Position numbers and translations under genes: made by a program. Shown here piece after piece: positions 13,223 to 26,021 of a DNA stretch of 64,000 nt. This DNA is from Phallus indusiatus (taxonomy: Eukaryota > Basidiomycota > Agaricomycetes > Phallales > Phallaceae): contig JAQFWX010000001.1 in the NCBI GenBank assembly GCA_027605045.1, positions 310,001 through 374,000 on the forward strand. The letters are read 5' to 3'. A model generated the notes under the pieces. That model was not told the origin of the DNA. It searched no databases and was given only the letters and a program-made list of their open reading frames with translations. How positions within the stretch are numbered: the stretch's first letter is position 1; each line of letters begins with the position of its first letter.

Positions 13223-14589
13223 GTTAATTCTCGAGAGCTGCAGTGCTAACATTCCAATAGTGATGAGATAGAACATAGGTAAACAAGAAAAATGGTCTCA
13301 CATGCGTCCGTTTAAGGTAAAAAAAATGTAATGAATAGATAAAAAATGTACTCAAAGCAGACGAAGGGAACGGGACAGGAAAACGCAGAAAGGTGGGGTT
13401 GAGTGAAAGTCCTGAAGAGTCAGAGTCAGTATTTAAATTATAAAATGTATTTGAGTGCACTTAAACCGAGGTTGAATGAACAAGATGATGGGCGGTCTTT
13501 CCATCTCATCGAACGAAAAATACTAGAAAAAATGTAGAAGGTAAACGACGAGAAATGACGAAGATCGATTTGGTTAGATGATACATAAATAAGAAAATAA
13601 ATGAAATATAAATTGAAACTCTGGTTTATGAACGAAAAAGAAAAGCAGTCGGAGAAACAATTTATGGAAAGTATTCTTGGCCGCTCGCGGTCGGTGGAAG
13701 GTATTGTCCCCGAGAATGGTGGACCAACAAAGAATTTGGACACCTGATTTATTTACATCATAAAACGGACACAGATTATAATCAGGGAGTTATCGGTGAT
13801 ATATGTTAATTATTATATGACGAGTTAAGAACACTTGAGTCAAACCTCGATCTCAAAGCGGCAAGGGATTAGATCCCTCGAATGAACGGCGAAAGTGTGC
13901 TCCAGAAGATTTTTGTTCAAGGTGATTATGATTATTTTTTAAATTTAAATATATCTAGACAATCAAGCTCATGCTGCAGACTATAAATAATGACATGCAA
14001 TACCCTCAACTTTTCTTTCACGCCAATTATAAGCATGCTATTCATCTCACGCGTTTGAATGCGGTGCATCCTTTCAACGGTAACTTGCCGGTTATTACCT
14101 TGATTTACAGAACTAAAGTCACGTGAGCTTTTTCCTTACTATTGAACAATGAACTGTATTGTAAAGACTCACTCTCGCGTCTTTTCGCTCAGGATTCAGG
14201 AAATTCACCAGCACGCTCAAAAGGTACTCCGTTTAACCTTTAAGAGCGAACAAATAGGTAGGAAATATTGATCAGAAAATTTACCCGCGGACGTTGTTCT
14301 GAACTAGGTACGTGAGTTTCGGCAAATTCAACGACTTTACACAATGTCTGGCGTTTACTCCAAATGATTGCATCGATTGCAGATCCCATGGATATCGATA
14401 GATAGGACACAGAAAGCCGACCGTGACAATCGAAGTCCCCCAAAATTCGGAGTTGAGGATACCCCTGCGATTTTAATTGGAGGAGGTAAATACCCGTACC
14501 CTTCAAGTTTCCACGACCATCGTGCTTGATTTTGATGGGTCAAGATCAGTAACCTCTAGAAAATGTTTTTCACATATCATTAAAAGAGA
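13223..14589. other. Upstream region of the forkhead gene, AT-rich
   Basis: Contains the probable 5' leader and promoter of the forkhead gene. AT-rich open frames at 13224-13743 on the minus strand look like noise because they are rich in Phe, Ser and Tyr without motifs. Short open frames around 14240-14743 on both strands are not supported. Confidence 0.35.
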
Positions 14590-15010
14590 TCATTGTTCTT
14601 TTGAAATCTCAGGCTTTGGTCTGCGCCAGATTGTGGCGTGGGTTCTTCCGATCAGGACTTGTGAGGCAGTGTCTTCTTTGAGCGCATTATGCACTAATTT
14701 GACAACGGAACCTGGTTTATTAGTCCGCGCCCATTTAACATAATTCAAAAACGTGCAATGACGTTTAAACGTACCGCGACTATTAGCAGTCTCTTCGTCT
14801 TGCTGACGTTTGTATGTTTGTTTCTTCAAATATGCCCAAAGACTATTCAACATCATCATAACTGATGGCGTCAAAAGAATCACTGTGCTTTGAACTCGTA
14901 CTGAAACTTTGATCTATTAAAACAATGCTCTCATCATTCACATCATTTTCGTCAGAGAAGGGGTTGATTATTTCATCAAACCAGTTGCCAAGTTCTTTAC
15001 AATACGGAAT
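14590..15010 (-). CDS. Possible small acidic protein or gene fragment
   Basis: Two overlapping minus-strand open stretches look more protein-like than their surroundings. One, at about 14860-15010, is acidic (NWFDEIINPFSDENDVND, then DSFDAISYDDVE, then stop). The other, at 14590-14883, is basic and has no known motif (VKLVHNALKEDTASQVL). I could not connect them with confidence and recognise neither. They may be remnants of a single hypothetical gene. Confidence 0.2.
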
Positions 15011-15070
15011 GGCTTGTAATCATAAGAATGTTACATATATTCATGGTGCGAAGAAAGTTTTGTCGTTTAA

Positions 15071-15898
15071 CTAGTTCAGAGCACCTGGGAAAATGAGCCT
15101 ACAAACACGTCAGGTGTGTATATTGAAAAAAGAAGCACCAGATAAACATACGTCAAATCAAATGAGAAGTCGACATTTTCTTGACTGCATTCTGCGCCGT
15201 TCTGAGGTGGGGTAGCGAAACATGTGTTCATGGTAGGAAGCAATCCACTCTGATAAATCATTTAGCAACGCGGGAGGCTCTTTAAGCTGTAGATTTTGAA
15301 CCGACATACCAACCAGGAGAAACACACGTTAACGGGTTGAGATAAGCCATGGAAGAAGCGAGTGGAGCACTGTCCAATTTCGAAAAGGGTTATGGTGTTT
15401 GGCGGAGCGAGGAATGTCTGCCCTATTAACAACATGAAAAAAAAATAGTGAGTGCGAGCGATATGCATAAAAAACGTTGGCGATACCATCCAGACTGTTG
15501 ACGACACTAATCAGATCTGTGCAGTTGGGAACATTACTGGTGCTACCAAAAACATGGCAACTTTGAAGACCTGTCATAAAATCTAATTAGTACATGATAG
15601 CTCCCTGTATGAATGAATCATCCTTACAAGTTTGAGTGCAAATTTCCGGATTCTGACGAGCAGTGTGTCCTAAAGAGAGAGCTCTGGGGTCAAAAAAGGT
15701 GGAATCGCCGTTGGCACACGAATACGTAGTGGCTGCCAAGCTTCTACCATCTGCAGTCGCGAAATCTTGTTTGTTAACGACCAGAAGAGATTCAGAAGGA
15801 CAGTCTCGCAAGGTTGTAGCATGGCTTTCGGATGGCAATGCTAGGCCATTAGCCACGAAGAAACCGAGAGAGAAAAGTGCCAGACCAATATAATGCAT
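15071..15898 (-). CDS. Small secreted cysteine-rich protein (copy A)
   Basis: Begins with a clear signal peptide (MHYIGLALFSLGFFVANGLA). Five exons splice in frame to a protein of about 200 residues. The mature part holds regularly spaced cysteines: LRDCPSE, TYSCANGD, EICTQTCLQSCHVFG, VPNCTDL, IGQCSTRFF, VNVCFSW, MNTCFATPP and AECSQENVDF. It ends LTLIFPGALN at a stop at 15071. The even number of well-spaced cysteines suggests disulfides in an extracellular protein. I do not recognise the family. A paralogue with the same exon layout lies 1.1 kb upstream on the same strand. Possible roles include cell-wall or effector-like functions, but nothing in the sequence decides. Confidence 0.75.
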
Positions 15899-16972
15899 TT
15901 GGATAAGAGTGCGAAGAATGAATTAACTTAGAGCTAAAGCGAATCTTCTTATACTTTTCGTTCCGTGCATGTTTCTGGCTCAAAAAAAACGTGCGCGTGT
16001 TGTATGTCGGAGACTCAGAACTGAGACTTTGATGTCATTGGCTCCACGACAAAAGGGTCCGTGACATGTGACAATTTTATTTGAATTCGGCATCTCGGGA
16101 TTCTCGTTCCTGAAGCTTGTTTTCTTTGCTCCCAGTCATTGTTGGCTCATTGGAGCTTCTGTGTGAAACACGATGCAACGGATTTACCTGATTGACTCTA
16201 GTCTAACATCGAATGTCTCAGTTTCATTTCAAGGTGCCCACAAGCAATTCTGGCTTGACACTTTTTCACTAATTTCAAATTTGGCAAGAGAACATTTCGC
16301 CGCTCTCGTCACCGCAATGAAACTTTCACAAGAATCACCGTAACACGAGCCCTTCATTTCGAATTCCAATAAATTTGACATATACTGTCTTAATTGATAG
16401 GGGTTGAAAATTTTTGAGTTCGAGATGATATTGATTGAAGTTGGATATATCTGTGGGACACCTGATTGATTTTACGCATGTGCGTATGTAGGGTGTGAGC
16501 AAAAGGTTTTTCAGTAAAGTTTGATTTTAATCTGTCAAATTTTCCCTTAATCAGAAGCTCTTTTTATCAAAATGGGGGGATCTGTTTCCCCGTTGCCTTG
16601 CGGACTTCAAGCAAAAAAAAAACGTAGCGGATCGACTTGGCGTAGGACCATCGGGGTTAGAATTACACGAGTGTTGTAAGTGTTCACGTTCGATTGAAAA
16701 GCTTATTCCTTTTCCTCAAAAGCAGGCTTGGTACCTGTTAAATCCTATTGTGACACCACATTGGCTCATGCAGTCGACGCTTGCAAGGTTGCACAAATGG
16801 ATCTGCCCGATTGACCTTCAAAGGTGCTTTACAACAAGCCGAGAGGACCTCAGGGCGTTTCATTGGCTCACAGAAACAGTTTAGAGGTAATATACATAAT
16901 GTTTGTGATTCGGAAAACAAAAACTTGAAGACGTTCATCACCGACTTCAACTTTCCATGGGCTCGGACTCGA
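15899..16972. other. Spacer between the two secreted-protein copies
   Basis: Presumably carries the promoter of copy A and the 3' end of copy B. No additional coding signal is convincing. A plus-strand open frame at 16781-17134 is antisense to copy B. Confidence 0.5.
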
Positions 16973-17779
16973 CTAATCCAAGGCACCGGGGAATATGAGT
17001 CTAGAAAGGAGTCAGGCTTTGAGAAAAGGAGAAACAGCAAGAAAATTCGTACGTCAAGTCAAATGAGAAATCTACATTGCCGTTGTTACATTCAGCGCCA
17101 TTTAGGGGTGGTGTCGCAAAGCACTCGTTCATAGTAGGAAGCAATCCACTCTGACAAAAAAGTAAAATGGGGACTTTGGAATTTTCATGAGGTATTCAAT
17201 TAACGCACCATTCATGAGAAACAGACATTAACAGCTTGATTTTGATTATGGAAGAAACGAGTGGAGCATTGTCCAACTTCAAAAAGGGTTATGGTGCTAG
17301 GTGGGGCGAGAAAGGTTTGTCCTAATTCGAAAATAAAGTTAGCGAACGTATATGAAAGGTTTAAGTATAATACCATCTAAATTATTGACAACACTAATCA
17401 ACTCTGTACAGTTCGGAACATTAGACCCAAGCACATGGCAGCTTTGAACACCTGACGAAGATGTAAGTGAGACAACAAGTCTTCTCTAGTTGGTTGATTA
17501 ATCCTTACAGGTTCCAGAGCAGAGCTCAGTGTTCTGACGAGCAGCGAGCTCCAAAGGAAGTGCTCGGGGCTCAAAAGAGGTAGAGTCACCCTCAGTGCAG
17601 GCATAGGTGGTAGCTGTCAAGCTTTGACCATCGACGCTGGCGAAAACCTATTTCTGAACAACCAAAGAAGGGTCGGCCCGACAATCGTTCAAGGAGGATG
17701 AAGGCCTTTCAGAAAGTGCCCGAGCATTGATCGAGGTAGCAGCGGCAAGAGAAAGGAGAGCGACACTGATAAGACCCAT
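16973..17779 (-). pseudogene. Small secreted cysteine-rich protein (copy B) with a nonsense codon
   Basis: A tandem paralogue of the neighbouring copy, with the same signal peptide layout (MGLISVALLSLAAATSINARA), the same intron positions and the same cysteines: NDCRAD, TYACTEGD, ELCSGTC, QSCHVLGSN, VPNCTEL, VGQCSTRFF, VNVCFSW, NECFATPP and AECNNGNVDF. It also has the same end, LIFPGALD and stop at 16973. After SLVVQK an in-frame TAG (17648-17650) stands where copy A has KQDFA. No intron of the sister gene covers that spot. The rest of the frame is undamaged, so the break is either recent or read through. Alternatives are a base-calling error or a private intron. Confidence 0.7.
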
Positions 17780-18695
17780 CGTGAGTATGTGGCTGTTTGC
17801 TAATACTAGGAAACGAAGAAAAACTGCGTTCTTGTTTTGAAGCCGTGTAAGTCACGGTGTCCTCTTATATATCTTTCTCGTTGAACTCGAAAAGAAAACA
17901 CTACTGGGCACCTTCTGCTTTGTTCAATGAACCGAGGTGCATAACCGTACTTCCACGGGTATCTTCTTCTAGTGCTATGTGCCCCTCGGCTCCTGAAGGC
18001 CTGACAGCCTGTGCCCGCTGAGGCCTGAGATGTATGATCCACATTAATGAACTACATTGGCGAGCGAATTACTCCCATTAATTACATGTGACATGTAGTG
18101 GAAACTCGGAAACTTCTTTCCGCATCCTCTGCTACTCCTCCCGATATTTGAATTTTATATGCACCGGAATTGGAGTGCACCGGGAATTACGACTGACCGA
18201 TCAATTTCAAATGGCAGCGAACCGCGAAAGTACGGCCTTTATTCTCCCCTAATTGGTGCTCCGAGTCGTGGTGCCACGCGCGAGTATCATCGGCTAGTTG
18301 GGTGCGCGCGGAACCTGCTATTACACTACCCCAACGTTCAGCGAAATTTGTTCTTACTGTCTAAATTTCTTCTTAAAGGTGAAGAAATAGAATAACATCA
18401 ATTTCAAATTCTGCTATTTACCCTTGGTCTAGAATGCCTACTAATAGATTGCCCCGTGTATGTATATGATATTTTAAGGACTTCAAGTTGCCCATGGGGA
18501 GCCTGATCAGTGATTGTATGATAGCCGCGTGGTTTGCTTTTGTCGTTAAAAGTCTACTGATTCATGTGTTAGGCAAAGATTGACTGTCAAAAAGTTTTGC
18601 CGTATTGTCCGATTAACCCTGCAGTAAACATAACCATCACAGGGTGAGGATTCATCACATTTTCTATGGCAAGATACATAGATGCAAATCAACTA
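17780..18695. other. Intergenic
   Basis: Contains the promoter side of the secreted-protein copy B and the 3' flank of the dehydrogenase. The 78-codon open frames present show no motif. Confidence 0.5.
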
Positions 18696-20233
18696 TCACG
18701 AAGGCTTGACTATAACTTTACATGTATTCCGACTTTCAAGTGTATCTAAAACCTGGTGATACTCGTGAATTGTATAAACATCGGTCACCTGATTTTGGTT
18801 TTCTTAATCAACTTGTCCGTGGGTTATACAAATGAAATGAAGTCTTACAATGCCTTCCGTTCGTATTTTTCCACTTTCCAAATATGTGATTGCTCTGGAA
18901 AAGCTGGACGATTGTCCAATGGCTGTTACAATCTATCACAATCTATGAAATCATTCTTTGGAAGTTAATGGATTTAATCACCTGTATCTCCTCGAGAAAA
19001 ATGTATGAAGCTGGCCATTGAACAGTACTTCCCGAGGGATACAGACCATACATGAGCAATGCCCCGCCTCTACGGACGTGGTAAATAGCGGCGTTTAGGA
19101 CATCAATTGATCCGGTGGCTTCAACCTAAAACACATGAGATAAGAGGCGAACATTCAAGACTATAATCAAGACGTACAATGATATCGAATCCGTGAGGGT
19201 ATTGTTCCTTCAGCCTGACCCATTGTTCTTTCTCATCAATAAAATCCGACCCTTCTCGCCTCTCGAACTCAAAATACTCATCCGCAGCCTGAATTTGCCG
19301 GGCAATTTCCATTTTACGTCCTTTGTGAGATGCTAGGACCACTTTTATCGATCCATTCAGTTTAAGGATTTGCGAAAACAATAGTCCAGCAGGTCCAGCG
19401 CCCAAAACTAGCACCTCGGTTCCCGCCAGTGTGTTGTGTTTTAGCATGTCGACAGCGTGAACGACGCAGGACATGGGTTCAACGAGGCTTGCTTGTTCGT
19501 CGGTTAGTGTATTAATCTTGTAGGCCTGTTTGACAGGTCTGTCGAAAAAAAAATTAGTTCAATCATACATTCAAACAGTCCGGCTAGACTTACAACGATA
19601 CGTATTCGGCGCAACCTCCTTGTAAATTCAGTCCATGGCATGCGCGTTTGTGACATAAATGACTTCTGCCTCTTCGACATTGAAAACATACGCCGCACTG
19701 TGTTATATGAGAAATTGCTCCATCAGACGTTTTGACGTACTGACCAAGATGGTAGGATCGACAACACAACGATCACCAATTGAAAAATCTGTAACATTTT
19801 TTCCCATTTTTGCAATTATGCCCACAATTTCATGACCTGGAATAAGCTGGTGACGTGCCAGTGCATAAGGGACGGGAAGATGTTCAACGCTGTACAGACT
19901 TACTGGGAATTTGGCTAGAAATCCTTCGTGGATATGCTTGTCTGAACCGCAAATTCCTACACAAGCGAGCGTTATACGAATATACTTAGGAATCAACATT
20001 AGAAAATCGTACCGCAACAAATTACTTGTTAAAATTATAGGAAGGTGATGTCAACACTCAAGTCTTGAATATAACTCGTAGTTACTATACCTTTAAGCAA
20101 CACTTCTGAGTCGGAAATCCTGGGCACGGGTATTGACCGGACTTCAAAAGCTCGTGGCTAAAAAAAGGGCTTCGTCCAGTATCTCCCTAATAGGTAGAAT
20201 CGGACCTACCTTTTCATAATAAATGACATTCAT
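18696..20233 (-). CDS. Zinc-dependent alcohol dehydrogenase, D-arabinitol dehydrogenase-like
   Basis: A medium-chain dehydrogenase in about eight exons, cytosolic by absence of a signal. It starts MNVIYYEK, then RAFEVRSIPVPRISDSEVLLK. The catalytic zinc motif is ACVGICGSDKHIHEG, with GHEIVG following. The structural zinc lobe is CGVCFQCRRGRSHLC with later cysteines. Next come SLVEPMSCVVHAVD, the cofactor loop VLGAGPAGLL, and AADEYFEFERR, VEATGSIDVLN, YHVRRGGALLMYG. The end is TDVYTIHEYHQVL then CKVIVKPS. The block KGRKMEIARQIQAADEY resembles fungal D-arabinitol 2-dehydrogenases (ArbD type), which oxidise polyols with NAD(P). All zinc ligands I looked for are present. An earlier in-frame ATG exists at 20338. 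The exact polyol substrate is inferred. Confidence 0.8.
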
Positions 20234-22200
20234 GTTGACTTCTTCCATTTCCGAATGATTAAGATCACTATTAATTCCATTTTCTAAGTTCGTTCTAGTG
20301 GAGACATTCGGTTCGGCATGAGTCATCTCTTGATGCATATCAGTAAATTTCTTGCTCGTGGATCTGATTTCTTTTAACTGAATGATCCTATGTGATGTTT
20401 ATTGTAAAAGACGTTTAAAAGAACATAGACAACGAGACCTGTGACGACGTCAACAGGAATGAACTCACCAGGACAGAAAGACACTTTCAATGGACTGGGA
20501 AGGAAAGCTTCCTAATCTTATAAGCTTGCCATGCTTCTTATTCACATCCTACGACCAGCAACGACGGCCCAAGCTCAGCATGGGTCCAAACCTTTCTAAA
20601 AAGAGTAGTATCCCGTAACCCCGTTCCACCGAAGGCCAATCAGGTTTGACCACGCACGCGCATCTGACACCCGGCAGTTCTTTTATGACTTGAATAAATC
20701 TGATTTCACAGGATCTCTCTGGCATGGTATGAAGGATGGGTGTGGTGCATGTGATGCCATTACGAAGCTTTTACCAAGTGAGATTGAAATTGAAAGGGTT
20801 GAGACTGAAATATGAATACCAAAATATTCCGTCGCGAAGCGAAGTTTAGGCAATTTGTCACAGTGTCGATGTGACTGTTACAGCGGAGCTTTTTTGACGC
20901 TAAAAGTCCATAATGCAGGACTGCGCCCAGCAACAATTGGTCAACAATGCTTTTATAATCTCGTCCAGGCAGCAGGGAATAAGGGTCTGATATCCTTATG
21001 TATGTATTACTCTACTCCCTAATTACTCTTATCGCTCAGCTCAACACTCATGATGTTGACCCAACTCTGACCTCATGACGATATCGATGCGTCCAGTACC
21101 GCCATCCGGATAAGGAATTCTGTGTTCCTTGAAATACCGAATCATATGCCGTGTAGAAGTCTCAAAATTTCTCATCCTTGGAACCCGGTATTCAAACACA
21201 AGGGACAGTGGGCCGGATACTGTAGCTTATGAACCTTCATTATTATTGTCATACTGTGCTAGCTGTCTTATTTTCAGATTCCGCTGCTACATAAGAAGTC
21301 TATGGGCGTTCTCTTAAGCACTACATCCATTCATATCAAGGCCGACGCCTCGAAAGTTACACAATTAACCTTTCTACACCAACGCAACGGGAGAGGCGAA
21401 GCTGTTCGGACCGATGAAACCCGAGGCAGTGCCGAACTCGCGTTGCAGGAGCTCTAAAGCGGTATGAATAACAAACTTCATCAACAAAGTGACAGGGCTG
21501 GATTTGTTGAGACCGCGAAGCCGCTGGAAGTGCACTGTTGCGGACAATACAGGTCTGGTACTCACCATCAGCACATAGGCCTGAAAAAGCAGTGTCGACA
21601 TAAACAGCATTACCGCTGCTTTATCATTGAAAGTGACAGCCCGTGACAGAGCCAACACGAGTCGCTTACAATCTTTATGTTGTACAACTCATTCAACCCC
21701 TCTACACATTAGGAATCTTGATCTAGTGATCCTCGGGAAATTGTTACTATGTACTTAGGTCTAGGGTCATAAACCGGACGATGTAAGCTGATGTGAGACG
21801 GGAGACCGTATCAAAAATGGTACGGTCTCACCACGCCTTTCGTTTGTCGAAAGTGAAAAATGACTATATAAGTTAATTGCGTCCATGTTCATTACAATTT
21901 CGAACATCAATCTCGTCGTCGACAGAGGTCTTATTTAAACCCTACCACCAAAACAGAAAATTTCACGGTGCGGGTTCATTCCTCGTTTGGCCATTGCGTT
22001 GTCGGTGTATAAAAATCCGAGACGTCGACCCTGATCTGAATAAATACAATGTTCCATCAAGTTCTCGGCGTGTTTTTTCCTTGCGCATAAAAGTCCAAAT
22101 AATTTGATCTCACTTCCCCACCTTTCCTCACCACTAGTTTTATATTTCTTTTAATCCTATTTTCTTCAATCCTCATTTTTGTTCATCATCTCTTTTTTAT
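20234..22200. other. Intergenic, no convincing gene
   Basis: Holds the dehydrogenase 5' side and the promoter of the secreted protein that starts at 22201. A minus-strand open frame at 21374-21658 (94 codons, partly hydrophobic) is the best coding candidate but has no motif and no clear start context. Confidence 0.4.
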
Positions 22201-23099
22201 ATGCATTTCAAAGCTCCTTTTGTTTTCATCGCTACAACTCTCGTCACTGCTGTTCTGGCAATTCCCATCTCACATGGTCATCACCGGCGGGACGCTGGAC
22301 AAATTGCTAGTTTGTTTCAACAAGCTGACGCAATTGTCGTGAGTCCTGTTTCACCTTAAATACCTCACATGAGCTAAATTCACTTTCCACCTTACTTGCA
22401 TATAAGCAATTTTGCACTACAAGTATCACAAATGAACAAGAGAGCGGTGGTTCCTCTGGATCTCTCAATATACCAACGGCTTTGGAAAGCTATGCAGCCA
22501 GCATAGGCACTGTAAGAAACCTTTTCCATCTTCATCCAAAAAAAAAAACCTTTTTCACTTACTTGATATACAGCTGGGTGAATGGGTGACGGTGAGAAAC
22601 ACTAGTTATAAGATAGCAAACTGAGATTAATGTCAACAAAGATTACCCCACCCCTCAGCGAGAGTGACAGTCAAACGATTATGAGCGCCAACGTTCTGCC
22701 ATATTACCAACATATCCTCGACAACGCCAACACGGTGAATTCTGTGGCGCAGTTTGTTGCTACAACAGAAGGCAACGTTACGGTTGATGCTACCACAAAT
22801 GCGTTGAAGCAGATAAACGACAACATCAAGGTAAGATAGCCTGTCATCCATCTCATCCTTATAGTTATCCTTAATCATGATTAATTACAGCAATTCCCGG
22901 CCGGCATGTCATTGTTATTTACGGCGGTATGTTTTTGAATAACTTTGTTAGAGTGCTAGACAACTCAATTCATACCTCTTTCTTTAAGGACTCGCTAAAC
23001 CTACTGGATTCTCTTAATGAACAAGTACAAGCGGCGGTGACCAGTGCTCAGAACACTTATGAAGGCTTGAACCTTCTATCAGGCTTCGTACAATCCTGA
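22201..23099 (+). CDS. Small secreted protein, unknown family
   Basis: Starts with a signal peptide (MHFKAPFVFIATTLVTAVLA) followed by a possible dibasic processing site (HGHHRRD). About five introns are visible. Exons include QIASLFQQADAIV, then QFCTTSITNEQESGG, a 60-residue Ser/Thr/Ala-rich helical exon (22660-22830), QFPAGMSLLFTA, and the end DSLNLLDSLNEQVQAAVTSA to a stop at 23097-23099. The one or two tiny exons around 22575-22640 are uncertain. The predicted product is about 170 residues, helical and almost free of cysteine. The style recalls hydrophobic-surface-binding or other small secreted fungal proteins, but I recognise no family. It converges toward the S28 peptidase gene. Confidence 0.6.
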
Positions 23100-23417
23100 G
23101 AAAGGAAGAATGTCAGGGTTAAACGCATCAAATTGCTAGAGGGATTTTACATGGAACCAGCTGTACTTTGAAACTGTTTTTATTTATTTATATAAATACA
23201 TCAACATTGCACCACGACTTGCTGCAATTCTCCTAATCTTTACGCGTTTTTAAAGGTATTCTTTTTATAATCATGAGTTGGTGACTTAGGGACAGCCTTT
23301 GGACAATGCAGTGCACGCTAGTAATGTACCCAGGCGAGTCAGGTCAGGATCATCATGTAATACATGTACCTACAAATGAACTTCTATATTTATGGTATTC
23401 GCAGCACTAATAATGCA

Positions 23418-26021
23418 CTACAGAGATATTGGTTTTCTTATCATCCCGTCAAGAACAGCATGTACATTCGCCCCGTCATGATGCACTCCAGAAATGGAGC
23501 TTTCGGTAGAAACCGCGATTGCTTGCGTGACGGCAGCGGGAACAGCTTGAGGTGTAGCACTGACGACACTTGCGGGAATCTGTGAGGGACTGAACGCCGG
23601 TGCAGCAGGGACCGGAGCTGAAACCTGCGTAGCGGGTTTCGGCTGCGTTTTGCTTCCTGACTCTGGCCATTCCGCCAACCAATTTGAGAGTGTGGCTACA
23701 CCTGCGTCGATGACTGTTTTGATTGTAGGGTCAACCTCGGATTTTACGATAAGGTCGGAGCAATGGAATCCATTTCCGACGTAAATTGGCTGCGAGGCCG
23801 TCGAAGCGCGTGTGTGGAAGTCGCTACTCAGCGTGGCTTCTCTCCAGGGATCCTCTAATCGAACAATGTTTCAGAAGAGACAACTCAGGAGAAGTGAAAA
23901 ACAACAAACGTTTGCCATTCGCAACGAACAATCTCTGAAGATTGATATTCCAGCCTTGATATTTTGCATTGGTCGCTTTGACATTCGGAGTCGGTGGCTT
24001 GGGGAATGCTTTCGGGAACGATTGACTGCATTGACGCTATCACAATTTTCATTGAGTCAATGGTATCACAACGAGTGTATTGGAGTCTTACCTCGAAGTA
24101 TGACGGTTGAACAAGTCGGGTAACCAAGGAAGGCCAATTGGGTGGTGCTCCGTCTTGGAAAAATCCGACCTCTGTACAACTTTTAAAGATAAAAAATCAC
24201 GTCAGCATCAAACCGATGAAAAAAATCTAAACAAAACTTTACGTCACTGAAATAATTAATCTCAATAAAATAGTAATGGTATTTAAGACTTACTCCATGT
24301 CCATGATCGTCCAGCATTATTTATTGTCGTGTTTGTGTAAAACGCTTGGGAAGCATTGTATGTTCCAAGACAGTCACTATTGAATTAAACGGTCAGCTTC
24401 ATTCAAACTGTATGAGGGAAAGTAATACTTCGGATCGTCCCCGTCACACACTAATGTTGAAACACAAAACAATAACGTTGTTATTCCGAAATAGAAAGTG
24501 AGAATCAAGAGACCTACGAGCAGGAAGATAGATATTTTTGAAATATGAAGCAAAAGCGGGAAGTGCATGCGCGAGTCCCCAACCACTAGCTGGTGCATTG
24601 ACGCCGTTCTTAACTTCTAGAGCGTCACAGGACTGGAAGAAAGTGGCATTTGGTCCTATGTACGGCTGCAAACTTTGCCAATCAAATAGAATATTCATCA
24701 CTGGTAATAATTATTAAGACAGGAATCGTAGAAAAAAAACGCTGCACGTACGAGCTCCTGCAGCGTCATCCAAGTGCGTTACATCGCCCATACCAAACAT
24801 GTTTTTGATCTCTTGAATTTCTTGCAGATTTCCCGAAGTAAACACTTGATCAATGTGTGAAACGACAGCTTCAATATCCGCTGAACAATTTTTAGGCATA
24901 TTTTGACGAATTGGCTCAAAGTAGCCCCAATAGTCGCTGGTATACGTAATAATTTAGTCGTGCTTTAAGTCCTCTAATCTTCGTTCGGAAAGAACGCACG
25001 TTATTGCTTCCACAACGGCAGAGGAAGCATATCCTGCCCAGAATACACCCGGTTGACTGGGAAATAATCTCAGAACGACCGAAGTTCTCAGGTTGTGCCA
25101 AAAGAATCGACTTACTCCACCAGCGTCCAGCTAACCAGTGCCCCTGACAAGTAATCAATGTTACAATGAGTAGCATGCGTTTATTCATCGAAACCCACCT
25201 GCATAACTACCCCCAATCAGTACCCATGGCACCTTGTCCGCAGTCAACTTGTCGCCTCCCGGCTGAGGAAGCTTGACGTTAAGTGCAAAGTACGCTAGGT
25301 CTTTCGCGGCCTATCAATAACGTGTGGGTAGAGTTCCTACCATATTATGATAAACAATTTACGCACTTGGTCGATAGTAAGTAGCTCCAAACTTTCATCT
25401 TCAAGGTTATCAATTGGGTTTGAAAAGCCGAAAAAGCGATGTTCGAGGATGATCGTAGTGCCGCTGTTTGCTTCAGCGACAAGCCCGTTGATTGTTCTAT
25501 GAAATGAAAAAGTAAGGGAGAACGACCCTGGTGTTTGCTAAGGATTAAACTCACTGGTTCGTCAAGTATCCGATGTACGCATCGGCATTGACTTCTCCTG
25601 GTGTCATCAGAATTATAGGCCCTCCTAAATACATGTACGAGACCCATTGCTTGTAAGAGCACACCGTAATATGTGTAAACGAAACTTTTCATTACCTGGT
25701 TCGAACTCTTGCCACCTGATGAAAAATCGCACTTATGAGTTTAATATACTCGTTCTCAGCGGATTATACTCACGAAGTCCAGAACCTTTGTTTGAATGTT
25801 CCTTTAGAAGGATCATTGTGGTCAATCAATTGATCAAAGAAGTAGGTCGTATTCAATGGAGGAAGAACGGCGCCTGATTTATCGAACCTGACGATGTCGG
25901 GCACCGAGACTAGAGGAATAGCAGGGCGAGGAGGGAAATTGGGATGCCGTCGGTCCTTCACAGACGATGCAAGTGAACATAGAGGCAGAAGACTGAAGAT
26001 TGCGGCGAAAAAGGACTTCAT
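23418..26021 (-). CDS. Secreted serine carboxypeptidase, family S28
   Basis: Signal peptide MKSFFAAIFSLLPLCSLASS. The S28 opening is YFFDQLIDHNDPSKGTFKQRFW, then GGPIILMTPGE and IILEHRFFGFSNP. The nucleophile serine lies in LIGGSYAG, followed by PGVFWAGYASSAVVEAI. The Asp is probably the one in DPWREATLSSD and the His is in VGNGFHCSDL, so the catalytic triad looks complete. Roughly a dozen short introns split the gene. S28 enzymes cleave next to proline and act outside the cell or in acidic compartments. The C-terminus carries an Ala/Pro/Val-rich tail (SAPVPAAPAFSPSQ) that is longer than in typical members, perhaps a cell-wall or linker region. The gene converges with the small secreted-protein gene 0.3 kb away. 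Confidence 0.88.

Noticed and set aside
13438..13743. 101-codon minus-strand frame upstream of the forkhead gene
   Set aside because: Phe/Ser/Tyr-rich, AT-driven, without motifs. It overlaps the likely promoter and leader.
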